64,000 nt of DNA from Histomonas meleagridis (lineage: Eukaryota > Parabasalia > Tritrichomonadida > Dientamoebidae): positions 124,001-188,000 of the forward strand of contig WSYJ01000180.1 in assembly GCA_020186115.1 (NCBI GenBank). Reading direction: 5' to 3'. Both the position numbers and the translations under genes were made by a program. Of the stretch, positions 32,050 through 42,388 are shown in pieces (position 1 is the first letter of the stretch; each line of letters starts with the position of its first letter). A model generated the notes under the pieces. That model was not told the DNA's origin, did not search any database, and saw only the letters and a program-made list of their open reading frames with translations.

Positions 32050-32620
32050 AAAAAGTATTAAATTTTGTGACTGTGCGTTGTCGTGTAAATGAATTAGAAA
32101 TTGAAAATGTATTCGATTTTGTAAATGAATGTGTTGAAATTGGTGAACACGCACCACAGCATATTCATTATTCACTGGAAATGTCCAAATATTGTTGAAT
32201 ATGTAATAACTGATGACAATATACGGTTCTGAATTGCCAAAATAATAAAAGGTTACGTCATTCGGTGTCGCTGGCTTCTTTTAGTTATGTTCCAAGTGTT
32301 AATATCGTTAAATTATAACAATTAGAAAACGACGAATCTCAATGGTTTGAACCGAATTTGGAAGTGTACCATTTATTAGTGATGGACAAAATGAAAATGC
32401 TGAATTACGAATTGTTGTAACATTTCCTCCAAAATATGAGCATGATAAAAATACTGAATTTCCGATATGATTTACAGTGTTACAAAAATGAATATATGTA
32501 ACTGATTTTGCAAATGAATTCATATGAATTACCTATTAAAAGTGTAAAATTTCAATCATCAAAAAATATTTGAAAAGAATTCATGAAAAATAGAGCAACA
32601 GCAAAAGCATTTTTGGCTTT
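32050..32620 (-). pseudogene. Degenerate BspA-like copy
   Basis: Remains of a third BspA-type gene between the two better copies. The best piece (32308-32523) reads HFCNTVNHIGNSVFLSCSYF, GGNVTTIRNSAFSFCPSLIN and TLPNSVQTIEIRRF, clearly TpLRR repeats but with repeats missing and frames lost. Downstream (32050-32300) scraps of the Ser/Thr-rich region and of the signal region can be seen. It is not functional. Confidence 0.7.
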
Positions 32621-33907
32621 GCTTCCTTTGATTTTCAACCTAAGCCCTGAACAAAAATCGATTTTTTTCCGAAGAAACTATTCAAAATATTTTGCACCAA
32701 TGAAGAAAATAAAAACTCCCAATGTAATTATAATATTTATCCAAGGTTTGTAGAGGAAGGTTACCTTCATCAAATGTAATGATTTTAAATGATTTTTTTG
32801 AGAAATTGTGAGATCTGATTCTAAAAAGTTTTTGTTTAAATACTAAAACATGGTTCGACGGAATCGTACATATATTGTCGGAGATGGGTTTTACATTTAA
32901 ATTGCAATTAGTGACATCTGTAGAAATAATGCATAAAATTAATAAAAATTATTGTTAATTATTTCAAAAATTGGAACCTTATCATTGCGTAGATGGCAAA
33001 TACCTCTTTATTTCTGTCCTTTATATATAAAAATTTTGTGTATTTGAAAAATGAATCTAGAAGCTTCATTTGAGTTCTGAATAATTTCAAGATGTACAAA
33101 ATGAGCAGGAATTGAGTAGCTTTCATGTTTCAATTTGAAATATAGCTGAAGACCTTAGTCACATTGGTTAATACAAAACTTGAAAATCTCACATTTAAAT
33201 GATAAAAAGTTTGTTACTTTCTTGAAATTTTTCTATTTGCCTATAAATCTTTCGCTTAATGTTTGAAAACAACAATGATAACATGGGAACAACAAGGTGA
33301 TAAACGCACTTTTATATAATATTATGAATATACTTTGTGTTCTCAAGCAACCATTGCAATGAAGCAACTTTTTTGTTTATGAATTTATTTAGAAACTGAA
33401 TGAGTTTTGTGCGTTGTTCTATATCGCTTTGAAATATAATTCTTCATCTTGCTTATATCAAATAAATGATGAATCTACTTGCTTGTATATTAAACTTCAA
33501 AAAGGTTTAAACATTTATGTAAAAAGAAAACTTTAAATATTTGTGCATAATTAATCATATGTGTTTCAAGTTGAAAATTTCAACAAGCATCTAAAAATAT
33601 TATCAGCAAATCATAATATTAATAATTATAATTATTGTTATATTTAAAAAAATTGATAATTAAATAATAACCAATGATACAAAAAGAGTACTTAAATTTA
33701 AATTTCTATTACAAACTATAAATCATTTAGTCAATGAAAAGTGTCTGCTTTAATATAATCACATTTTTTACCTCAAAACAATATATATAAACAAATTATT
33801 GTTAATCGATTAACATTTCAAATATTATCATTTCTCATTACGAATCATTTCATATTTTTTTATATTACGATAAATCAAATAAAAAATATATTTTATTTTA
33901 CATCAAA
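32621..33907. other. A/T-rich decayed region
   Basis: No gene. Between about 33060 and 33330 a stretch resembles 30870-31120 (shared GAGCAG, TCTCATGTTTCA-like and CTTTTA.ATAATAT.ATGAAT blocks), so an ancestral unit containing a BspA gene plus its upstream remnant seems to have been duplicated. Confidence 0.4.
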
Positions 33908-35102
33908 TTATAGCCAATTGTCTTCATCTTCTTGAACAATATCTTCAACTAAAGTATTCACTTCCTCCATTTGTTTTGTACTTGATGTAGTTGTATCCTT
34001 AAATTGTAATTTCGATGTCGATTTTACTTTTTTTGTTATTACTTTTTATTAAGAATATAACAATTCCAACAATTATTAACACAAATGCAATTGCCCCGCA
34101 AATAATTCCAATCATTGCATTAGTTGTAAGTCCATTTGTTTGTAAAATGTTCGTGTGAAACATTGTAATGAAATTTGAATAATAATTATAATATGTCGAA
34201 TACATAATAACTGTGTAATCATAATAAATAAATTCTGTTTCAACATAAGAAAATGTAGAATTAATTATGGACAATGAAAGTGATCTTGTTTGCGTTTCAG
34301 AATAAGTAAATGAATTTGTAATTGTCAATGTATATGCTAACGTATATGAAAATGAAAATGTTAAATCACTTTGATATGATTCAGTGAATGTATTACTTCG
34401 ACTGAATGTGTGTGATGAAGAAAATGAAATTGTTGCAATCGGGATGCAGTTTCCTTCTGCGTTGTCTTTGTAAACACCTAAATTCCCAAATTTACTTCCT
34501 ACGTATGTTGGATATGTGATAACACTTGCTGTAACATTATAAAATGCACTTTCTCCAATACTTGGTTCTGTATATCCATAATAATAAATGCATTCAAGTG
34601 AATTACAATTACCAAATGCTGAACTTCCAATTTCTCTTATTCCAGACCCAAGTGTTAATATTTTTAAATTAAAACATGATGAAAATGCTGAAACACCAAT
34701 TGAAGTGACTGAATTTGGAATTGTAATGCTGTCGATGGATGAACACAATGAAAATGATGAACCACCAATTCTTGTAACATTTCCCCCAAATATAATCCTT
34801 TTTAAATTAGAACATGACGAAAACACAGAACCATCAATATATGATATAGAATTACCAAAATTAACTGAAAGAACTAATGGCCATCCTGAAAATGCACCAC
34901 CTGGAATCGAATAAATTCCTTCACTAATGTTTATAAATTTCGTGATGTGTTTATATTGATCAATTTGTTCAAAATCATTTAAATTTGTTATTATTAATGT
35001 TGAGTTATTATCATATAATATTTGAAAAGAATTTATGAAAAATATAAAAAAAATTAAAATATTTTTTTGTTTTTTCTTTTCGCATGTTTTCAATTTGTTC
35101 AT
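33908..35102 (-). CDS. BspA-like leucine-rich repeat membrane protein, tail frame uncertain
   Basis: Best copy of the local BspA family. I start at 35102 (MNKLKTCEKKKQKN followed by a hydrophobic signal segment); the open frame extends about 163 residues further upstream, but that part has no LRR and no counterpart in the sister copy. After the signal come five to six TpLRR repeats, a Ser/Thr-rich spacer (SFSSSHTFSRSNTFTESY), a Tyr-rich stretch, and a transmembrane helix (IGIICGAIAFVLIIVGIVIFL). The frame stops at 33999 (DIEITI). One base removed from the A-run near 34030 would continue to an acidic tail (VEDIVQEDEDNWL) ending at 33908, the usual style of such tails. The family is thought to act at the cell surface. 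Confidence 0.7.
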
Positions 35103-35545
35103 TAAAAGTTTAATTTCAAAAAATAATAAAAATCCCAAAATAAAAATGTTATACATCAGAACTTGAATAACTTTAATTAATTTGAACATTTTCTTTATGA
35201 AAATATTATTCATTGAAAATGCTAAATGTGCTTTTAATGAAAAATGATTAAGTACTAAAGAAAAGAATTTGAAACAATGTTTAACATATGAAATTGGTAA
35301 TTCTAATAAAGGGAAATGCCAATGACATTTTTCTGCACTGATGTTAAATGGATAGGATTCATTATCTTTGAGAATAATAAAATTTGTTACTTTAATGGAT
35401 ACATTCGCTTTTTCATGGGATGAGGATGTAAAGTATATGTCCTCTTTGGATTTCGAAGTAAGGCAAGTGTAATGTTTGAAAGTTTGAGGAGTAGATAATT
35501 GATCATCAAAAATATTTAAACCTGAATTTTGTGGAGAGATTTGTA

Positions 35546-35668
35546 ATGAGCGAAAGAAATGCATGGGGAAAGCCAAAAAGAAATAACACATTCGTGAGAA
35601 AACTTGAGAAACTTATTGATAAATCAGTCAAAAACGATACAGAGAGCTTCAACCGCTTCGCCTTTTAG
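35546..35668 (+). CDS. Short basic ORF, unknown
   Basis: 40-residue open frame starting MSERNAWGKPKRNNTFVRKL and ending FNRFAF, with protein-like composition but no identifiable domain. It overlaps, antisense, the doubtful upstream extension of the BspA frame. It may be the N-terminal scrap of a gene lost in this decayed zone. Confidence 0.25.
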   Translation: MSERNAWGKPKRNNTFVRKLEKLIDKSVKNDTESFNRFAF

Positions 35669-36352
35669 TTATTTCATTGGTTAAACTTTTGCTGATGCAT
35701 GTTTTATAGTTTTTGCGATCGGAAGATGTTCACAAAGCTGAAACTCAATATTTTCTAATAAAAAGTGACAGAAGGTTCCATAATTAAATTGTATTAAAAT
35801 ACTGTTAAAAAATAAAAGAAAGAAGAATACATCGTTCGCAAGAAAACACTTTTGTGTCATTTCATTCATTGAATGCAATGTATAGTTTACATAATCGTTC
35901 TCATCTCATATTCAAATCCTTTAGATCTATGAAAGAGCCCGATAAAAATTGAATATGTATATAAATTGAACACAAGCATTAAAGGCTAGGAACACGAAAT
36001 AATGTCTTGACTGATAAAAGATTGTTGAGAATTTTTTTATTTTCCTGAAATCAATAAATCGATAAGTTAAGATATTTGTTCTAACCATAAGACGAGCAGT
36101 TTTCACAAATTTCGTCACAACGATCACTGAAAAAACGGTCGTTTAACGGCTGTTGTAATATGCCGATATGTTAAATTTTTGAATGATAAAGTTGAATTTA
36201 TGAATAATGTTATTCATAGGATTTACAATTCAATACATACAAATAATTGAGGCTCAAAGTGGCAAAAATCCATATGTGGGAGCATTACTTTGATTTGTTT
36301 GAAAATTCTCAATATGTTCATAAATTATATTATTATCGTTTTAAAAATCTTA
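35669..36352. other. Intergenic, no gene seen
   Basis: A/T-rich. Near 36125 a cluster GAAAAAACGGTCGTTTAACGG contains two Myb-like AACGG boxes with no gene start beside it. A similar string (GAAAAAACGGCGGTTAAACG) lies near 30380, upstream of BspA copy 1. Confidence 0.45.
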
Positions 36353-37500
36353 CTATAGAAGTATACATTGTTCTTTTTGAGGAGCGATCTTCATCAAAGC
36401 CCCGACTGCAACGATATTTTGTTTATTGTTCTCAACTATAGGTTCTTTACCAAAATAATCTTTGATCATTTCCTTAGCATTTGGGATATTCCAGCACTTC
36501 CCAACAAGTATTATGTGATCGACATGTTTTCTCGACATATGCGCTTTGTCAAGTGTTGTTCCAATCAATTTTATAATTTCACCAAACAAATCTTTGTTAA
36601 TTCGTATAAATTCGTCTCTCGTTAATACATATTGTTTTTTCCCTATAAATATTTTCGTATTTTGCATTTCTAAAAGTTCGAACTTTGCTTCTTCACAACA
36701 TTTCATAAATGTGTACGCCTCTTTGGTATTAAGCTTTATGTTTTCATTATGCGTTTTCTTGATAACATATTCCATAACATTTTGATCAATTTGTTTTCCA
36801 CTTAAATTTGTATCACTTTCGTTTGATTCAAAATCAAACGTTTGGAATTGGGATTTAACGAGGGAAACACATAATGATTCACTTTCAAAATCTATAACTA
36901 AATTGTTGAACCATTCACCATCACCTGGTGAGATAGCTCTTGGTGTTGGCAACATTTCCGCGTGTTTTGGTTTCATCATAATAGTTTCTGCTATAATTTG
37001 GAATGCATCTTTAACGTTATAACCATCTTTAGCAGATGTTTCAATGAAAGAAAACTCATGCTTATCAGCGAATTCTTGCCCTTCTTCGGTGGTAACAACA
37101 CGCTTGTCTTGAAGATCAACCTTATTTCCAACAAGAAGTATACCTCTTGAAGCTAAATCATCAATTTCTTCCATCCATCCATCTAAATTGTGAAATGATT
37201 CCATGTTGGTGACATCGTATACAAAGATAATGCCATCACGTCCGCGGGCTAAATTTTTAATCAATAATCTGAATTTTTCATCTCCAGAAATATCAAATAC
37301 ATTCAAATTTACAGTCGTTCCTTCTATCTCAATTTTCTTGATATAGCCATCAATTCCAATTGTAGCAAAATATTTATCCTCAAAAACGTTTTCTGTAAAA
37401 CGTTTTAAAATGCAGCTTTTACCAGTCTTTGAATCTCCGAGGAGAATAACCTCTGATGTAAGAATTAAAATATACTTAATTCGTAAGTGGTGCTTGACAT
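36353..37500 (-). CDS. Rab GTPase fused to an Hsp70 ATPase lobe II, CaaX-terminated, one 23-nt intron
   Basis: Two exons: 37500-37476 and 37452-36353. Without splicing the start has no sense. With the 23-nt intron removed the protein begins MSSTTYELKVILLGDSKTGK, a textbook Rab start, and is 374 residues. Rab motifs: P-loop GDSKTGKS 14-21, switch II FDISGDE 61-67 (catalytic Gln replaced by Asp66), GNKVD 117-121, SAK 148-150. In place of the hypervariable tail, residues 190-365 follow Hsp70 nucleotide-binding lobe II: NNLVIDF, a LSGKQIDQNVMEYVIKKT helix, CEEAKFELLE, TRDEFIRINKDLF, and VDHIILVGKCWNIPNAKEM (Hsp70: VLVGGSTRIP), ending VAVGALM. The phosphate loop GGGTFD is lost (DFESESLCV), so ATP binding is unlikely. 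The C-terminus CILL is a prenylation box, so the fusion can still sit on membranes. Confidence 0.85.
37453..37475 (-). other. 23-nt GT-AG intron
   Basis: On the minus strand it starts GTATAT and ends TTACATCAG. Removing it joins GAATTAA to AGGTTATT, giving Y-E-L-K-V-I-L-L-G-D-S, the conserved Rab beta-1 strand into the P-loop, and the whole 1125-nt message is in frame. Very short introns with a fused branch/acceptor end are known in trichomonads. The exact frame repair makes chance unlikely. Confidence 0.85.
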
Positions 37501-37725
37501 TCAAATATAAAATGTTAAAAACAATTTGTGTATTGTGAATTAACCCCAAAAATGTCGAAATGGCATTTTTTGGGAATGTTGAAAAGTAAACGATAACTCA
37601 TCAAAAATCATTAAATCGAATTAAAACTATAATTTTCATGGGATGGAATATTGGATAATATTTTTATTCAAAAAAAGCTTTATAAAACATAACAGTTTTT
37701 ACTAAATTTTTCATATTGTATTGTT

Positions 37726-38874
37726 TTAATTCATAGTAAGAAGTAATTCTTTGTTAACTGATGTTGATCTGCTCATTGATTTTGGTGATTCATGAGTAGA
37801 TTTATCATCATCAGCAGGGTTGACATTTATTATCGGGTTCGAATAGCTCCTTGCAAACTTTCTTAGCCCTGGAGAACCATCCACTTGCAAACACATCGTT
37901 GCTTGTGGCATGATGTCGCAATCGAAGTCTTCTTGAAGACAATAAAAAGAAATTTCGTTGTTCCTAAATGTGATTACTCCACATTTGTTATTAAATGTCA
38001 TACAGTATTCACTACTTGAGAATAGTGTAACGCCTTCAAAGTTGGCAAATGGACGGAACCCAGAAAATGTACATTGATGGCCTCGAATTAATAATTGGAG
38101 ATTATTATTTCGAAGAAAAGTATCAACAGTATCCGGCCCAAATACTTGCCCAGAGCCTCTATGGTTAAGATGGAACCCTTGGATACCATCATTGGGATCT
38201 GACCAAACAAGATCAGATATCATGGAATTTTGAAGATAATTATAAATTGGTAATGAGAGATCTCGAAGCGTTTGGACATTGTTAAGAAGAGGTGAAAGAC
38301 CTCCGTGGACACAAAAAATTTTATTTTGGATGATTGCGGCTAAAGGGAACCAACTAAATACTTGTTGGAATAGTAACCATAGTTCTTCAGAATTGTACTT
38401 GGTCATGATCTCTTCATAAAAACCATAAGCTCTGTTGATGTGTGAGAATTCATGATTTCCACGGATGAGAAATACTTTTCCTGGATATAGGCAAACAAAT
38501 GCTAAAACTAAACTGACAACAGCGATTGATTCTTGACCTCTGTCAACAAAATCACCAAGAAATAGATATTTTGTTTCAGGAGGAACACCAAAAATGTGAA
38601 ATATTTTAATTAAATCTTTTATGTTTCCATGGAGATCACCAACGATTGCAAATGATCCATCTATTTCAATCAATGAAGATTTAGTATTCTGAAGTTCTTC
38701 AATTGATTGGTTACATAATCCTTCAAGAATATTTATATCAAACTCCGGTACTTCAATGCTTTTTGAAGTAAAGTCGAAATCTTTATCGAAGTATTGCAAG
38801 AATGGTTCCAGGATCTGTTGAGAAGGGTTCTTTCCAATCATTGGCAAATTCCTTGGTTGGATATATCCATTCAA
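37726..38874 (-). CDS. Divergent PP1-like serine/threonine phosphatase
   Basis: Second PPP-family enzyme of the window, 382 residues. It has GDLHG at 79-83, GDFVDRG at 107-113, RGNHEF at 138-143, VHGG, DLVWSDPND and IRGHQCTFSGF, so the metal and catalytic residues are complete and closer to PP1 than those of the 17.8-kb enzyme. The N-terminal 75 residues and the Ser/Thr-rich C-terminus (ESPKSMSRSTSVNKELLL) are extensions of unknown role; the latter looks phosphorylatable. TCATTCAATTTTGA before the ATG is initiator-like, and the stop lies in TAAA. The two enzymes are not a tandem pair and differ throughout. Confidence 0.92.
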   Translation of the reverse strand: MNGYIQPRNLPMIGKNPSQQILEPFLQYFDKDFDFTSKSIEVPEFDINILEGLCNQSIEELQNTKSSLIEIDGSFAIVGDLHGNIKDLIKIFHIFGVPPETKYLFLGDFVDRGQESIAVVSLVLAFVCLYPGKVFLIRGNHEFSHINRAYGFYEEIMTKYNSEELWLLFQQVFSWFPLAAIIQNKIFCVHGGLSPLLNNVQTLRDLSLPIYNYLQNSMISDLVWSDPNDGIQGFHLNHRGSGQVFGPDTVDTFLRNNNLQLLIRGHQCTFSGFRPFANFEGVTLFSSSEYCMTFNNKCGVITFRNNEISFYCLQEDFDCDIMPQATMCLQVDGSPGLRKFARSYSNPIINVNPADDDKSTHESPKSMSRSTSVNKELLLTMN

Positions 38875-39138
38875 AATTGAATGATAAATGCTCGGACGAT
38901 AGACTGAACGTTTTTAAAAACTGCGGTTTTGTGAGTGGCTTCCCACAACTTTTATGTACCATTGAAAAAGTTTCATAAAAACATTTTTTCATAACGGATG
39001 TTTATTATCAGATAAAACCAAAATTTCGAAAACCAAAAACATGATAGTTATTTTCGTTAAAGCCAAAAGGCACAACATCTGTTTATTCAATAGCCGATTT
39101 TAGAGCTTACACTCATTTTTGTATTTGAAGATATCCAA

Positions 39139-42087
39139 TCAGCTGTCAAAAGACAACGAAATTGTTTCGGTGGTATACTGGTGAATAATTTTTGCTATGT
39201 TTTCAGGTGCAATTTGTGATGCAAGTTTACCTTTGTAATACCATTGATTAACATTTGCACCAGACTTAAGAAGAAACTCAACCATTTCAGCTTTCCCTTC
39301 TCGTACAGCCTCGAAAATTGCTGTTTCACCAGTAGCTATTGGTTGATTTACCAGTGCACCAGCGTCAATCAAAATTTTTGTGATTTCCAAACTATTAGCC
39401 TTCACAGCCAAATACAATGGGCTTAATCCTTCTTTGTTATACATATCTATATCACAACGATTATCCTTTGCCAGCATTTGTACGAAGAACACGACCTCAC
39501 TTTTGACAGACTTTGTCAGCGGCGTGTCACCGTTATCGTCGAAGACGTTAAGGTTCAAGTTAGGCAACGATAACAATGCCTTCAACATAACCTCCGTCAG
39601 GTGTGAAGTGAATATGTAATGTAACGGATGCTCGACGGTTTTTGAGTACATGTTTGGGTTCATTTGTTGGCACTTTTGCTGCATCAAGTAAATTGCGTCA
39701 GGGAAATTATTTGAAAGGCACAAGTGAATCAAAAACTGACCTTGCGCATTGGGGAAATTCACTTTGTTGCCAAGGAAAGGTAATAATATTTCCAATGTTT
39801 CTAGGTCATGTTTAATGAGGACGTATTCGATTAAGCTTTTATAATCATTTTCTAATGTGTCATGTACAAGTGCACCATTCTCTAGTAATATCATTAACTT
39901 TTCGGTGTCTTTTTGTTCATAACATTCAACAAGTGGTGAAATACCAGTCGAGTCACAATAATCAACATTAGCTTTCATTTCAATTAATGTCTTAAATATG
40001 GATATGTTTGGATTTTGTAATGAATAAAAAATTGGCGTTCTCTTTTTGTTATTAATATCTTCTAACTCAAGTTTATTTTCAAGATATTTTAATAGTTCAA
40101 TTTTGTTAGTTGTTTGACATAAATAATGAACAAATGGTATACCATTGACTAAATAATCTTGAAGATAATTATTAAAACATCCGATTTGTAACAAAAATAA
40201 AATTTCATCTTTATCGGCGCCATACAAAAAGTCGCTAATTTTAAACGGAAGGAACCCGTAGAAAACCGCTTTGCCCTCATGCGAAAATATCATGTCGATA
40301 AGTAAAGCTTTGTAAAATGTCAATTCAAAATTCTTATTGAATTTGTTTGATGTTTGTTTGATGTACTGAAGATAATTTTCAGATGATAAATGTGTCCCGA
40401 AGCATACCAAGTCCTGATTATAGTTAAAAGGTATTTGGGATGTATTATCTATGCCAGGGTTAATATAGTTTTGCATTAAATGAATTTCATTTTTCATTTG
40501 TGAAATTGGAATCTCTAAATTCCAATCAAAATCATAAAATTTAATGTTTACCGCAAAATTGTTATTTGCATTGTTATTAAACTCGATAATACAATCGATA
40601 GGGAATTTTGGCAAAATTTTTGTTTTCTCAATTTCATCACTACATAATTGGAAACATATCATAAACATAACTAATTGCTCAGGACTACCAAAGGTCATAA
40701 GGAATTGTTGTGTTTGGCTTATCATTAATATTCCCGTGTGTGCACTTGAAGGCGTTGGTATAACAGACCACATTTGAATTGGCAATGTGAATATTGATTG
40801 GCTTTGATCTATTTCGAATTTCTCTGGAAACACGCAAAAGTTTTTAATGTTTTTAGGTTTCCCACTTAATAAGTATATAAAACCTCTTGTGACAACTAAC
40901 GTCATTTGAATGGTTTCAATAACAACCATTGAATAGAATATGATCGGCCCATAGAATTGATTGTTTTCGGTTACGACGTCACTTTTGCCGTTGAAGTAAC
41001 TCAAACAATTGAATGAAATGTCAACAAATTGTTCGATGAACATTGGCGATGACAATAACGTGGTTTCAATGATCCGCGGTATGATTTCTTCAAGTGTTAA
41101 TTGTTTTCGAACTTTAAAATCGGTTTTGGACGTCAAAAATAAATGACTAAGCTCATTCCAATTTTTGCATTTCTTGTAATCACTACGTTTGTCCATTTTA
41201 CTAATGTTGTTCGCTAATATAGGCGTGAGAACTTCATTTAAAATGGTTTTAAGCACTAATAAAACATTCGGATCTTTGGATTCATAATCAAATTCTTGAC
41301 TAATAAGTGGAATTAATAATGAAAATGTATTTGAGAAACTTTGTTCGGTTTCGAAGAAGCCTTTGATGTCACTTTTTAGCTTAGTTAAGCGATGTGCAAA
41401 TGGCTGTTGATTATTATTCTCAGTGAGTTGATTAATGATTGTAACGCGCTCTTGTTCTGCTAATGATGGTTCGACTTCAAAGATGTAATTACCTGAAAAT
41501 ATAAATGTACCATTTTGGTTAATAAAGCTATGTTGAATGTCATAATCAAGTGGTAATTTTTCTTCGTTTATTTGCGTGTTTAATTTAATGCGTTTGGGTG
41601 GAGATGATATCTTTCTGGAAATGATCTGTGTTATGTTTTCGGGTGTAAATTCTTTGGAAAAGGATTGAATGTAAGTTAAAAGTGTGGATTGTTTTTTAAC
41701 TTTAATTGGAAATGGAATATCAACAACACGTTTTGTAATAGCATCGCGAAAAGTAATGATAAATTTACCAATCCTTGGAGACTTTTTTAACACTAAAACT
41801 AACCTTGGATATGTGACAATTGAAGCAGAATCAGTTAAATCAATATTCAGCTTTTCTTGTACAAGTTGTGGAAAAGATTCAAGAGGTTTCATTTGAGGAG
41901 ATATTGGAATTGAAAATGTTGGATCGCAATACAATAATGCTCCTGCTTCAAATGGAAATGACGATTGTTTTGAAAGTTTCTCGAGCAAAACTTTCCCATT
42001 TTTCCCTTCGAGAATAACACTGTTCATAGTACGACTTGTTGAGTTACCATTGTTGTCATCAACTGTGATGATGACAAATTTTTTCAT
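39139..42087 (-). CDS. RhoGEF (DH-PH-like) protein with C-terminal ankyrin repeats
   Basis: Probable Rho-family exchange factor, 982 residues. The N-terminus (about 1-200) contains two ubiquitin-like or RBD-like stretches. Residues about 210-400 read as a DH domain (AHRLTKLKSDIKGFFETEQSFSNTFSLLIPLI..., ILNEVLTPILANN). A PH-like region follows to about 520 (FIYLLSGKP, WSVIPTPSS, FLMTFGSPEQLVMFMICFQ). The last 350 residues are ankyrin repeats (NKKRTPIFYSLQNPN, NGDTPLTKSVKSE, GLSPLYLAVKANSLEITKILIDAGA, GETAIFEAVREGKAEMVEFLLKSGANVNQW), which here read continuously without spacers. That contrasts with the DUF3447 loci. The DH-ankyrin combination is used in trichomonads for actin signalling; the target GTPase is unknown. 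Confidence 0.7.
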   Translation of the reverse strand: MKKFVIITVDDNNGNSTSRTMNSVILEGKNGKVLLEKLSKQSSFPFEAGALLYCDPTFSIPISPQMKPLESFPQLVQEKLNIDLTDSASIVTYPRLVLVLKKSPRIGKFIITFRDAITKRVVDIPFPIKVKKQSTLLTYIQSFSKEFTPENITQIISRKISSPPKRIKLNTQINEEKLPLDYDIQHSFINQNGTFIFSGNYIFEVEPSLAEQERVTIINQLTENNNQQPFAHRLTKLKSDIKGFFETEQSFSNTFSLLIPLISQEFDYESKDPNVLLVLKTILNEVLTPILANNISKMDKRSDYKKCKNWNELSHLFLTSKTDFKVRKQLTLEEIIPRIIETTLLSSPMFIEQFVDISFNCLSYFNGKSDVVTENNQFYGPIIFYSMVVIETIQMTLVVTRGFIYLLSGKPKNIKNFCVFPEKFEIDQSQSIFTLPIQMWSVIPTPSSAHTGILMISQTQQFLMTFGSPEQLVMFMICFQLCSDEIEKTKILPKFPIDCIIEFNNNANNNFAVNIKFYDFDWNLEIPISQMKNEIHLMQNYINPGIDNTSQIPFNYNQDLVCFGTHLSSENYLQYIKQTSNKFNKNFELTFYKALLIDMIFSHEGKAVFYGFLPFKISDFLYGADKDEILFLLQIGCFNNYLQDYLVNGIPFVHYLCQTTNKIELLKYLENKLELEDINNKKRTPIFYSLQNPNISIFKTLIEMKANVDYCDSTGISPLVECYEQKDTEKLMILLENGALVHDTLENDYKSLIEYVLIKHDLETLEILLPFLGNKVNFPNAQGQFLIHLCLSNNFPDAIYLMQQKCQQMNPNMYSKTVEHPLHYIFTSHLTEVMLKALLSLPNLNLNVFDDNGDTPLTKSVKSEVVFFVQMLAKDNRCDIDMYNKEGLSPLYLAVKANSLEITKILIDAGALVNQPIATGETAIFEAVREGKAEMVEFLLKSGANVNQWYYKGKLASQIAPENIAKIIHQYTTETISLSFDS

Positions 42088-42388
42088 TTTTGTAAAAAAG
42101 TGTCAACTTTTTCATGATGAAAATTCTGCCATAATAAATTGATATAAAATAATATTGACGAATTCTTGGAAATTTGAAACAAAAAATCTCATTGATTTCT
42201 TACATAAATAATAGTAATCAAGAGGTACGAAATTTCATTGTAATATTTCTAGACCTTGAAACATGAAAATAAAAATAATAATAGTGTATGAACAAAAGTC
42301 AAAAGCAAATTGGAACGTAACGATAGAATATTATCAAAAAGTGGTATCGGTGTATTTTTGTGTTGGCAGTTTTCCGTTATCTTGGAAG

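Noticed and set aside
35103-35591. 163-residue N-terminal extension of BspA copy 3
   Set aside because: No counterpart in the sister copy and it places the signal sequence internally; kept only as a possible remnant.
37501-37549. Unspliced start of the Rab fusion further upstream
   Set aside because: It gives a non-Rab hydrophobic leader, whereas removing the 23-nt intron gives a standard Rab N-terminus.
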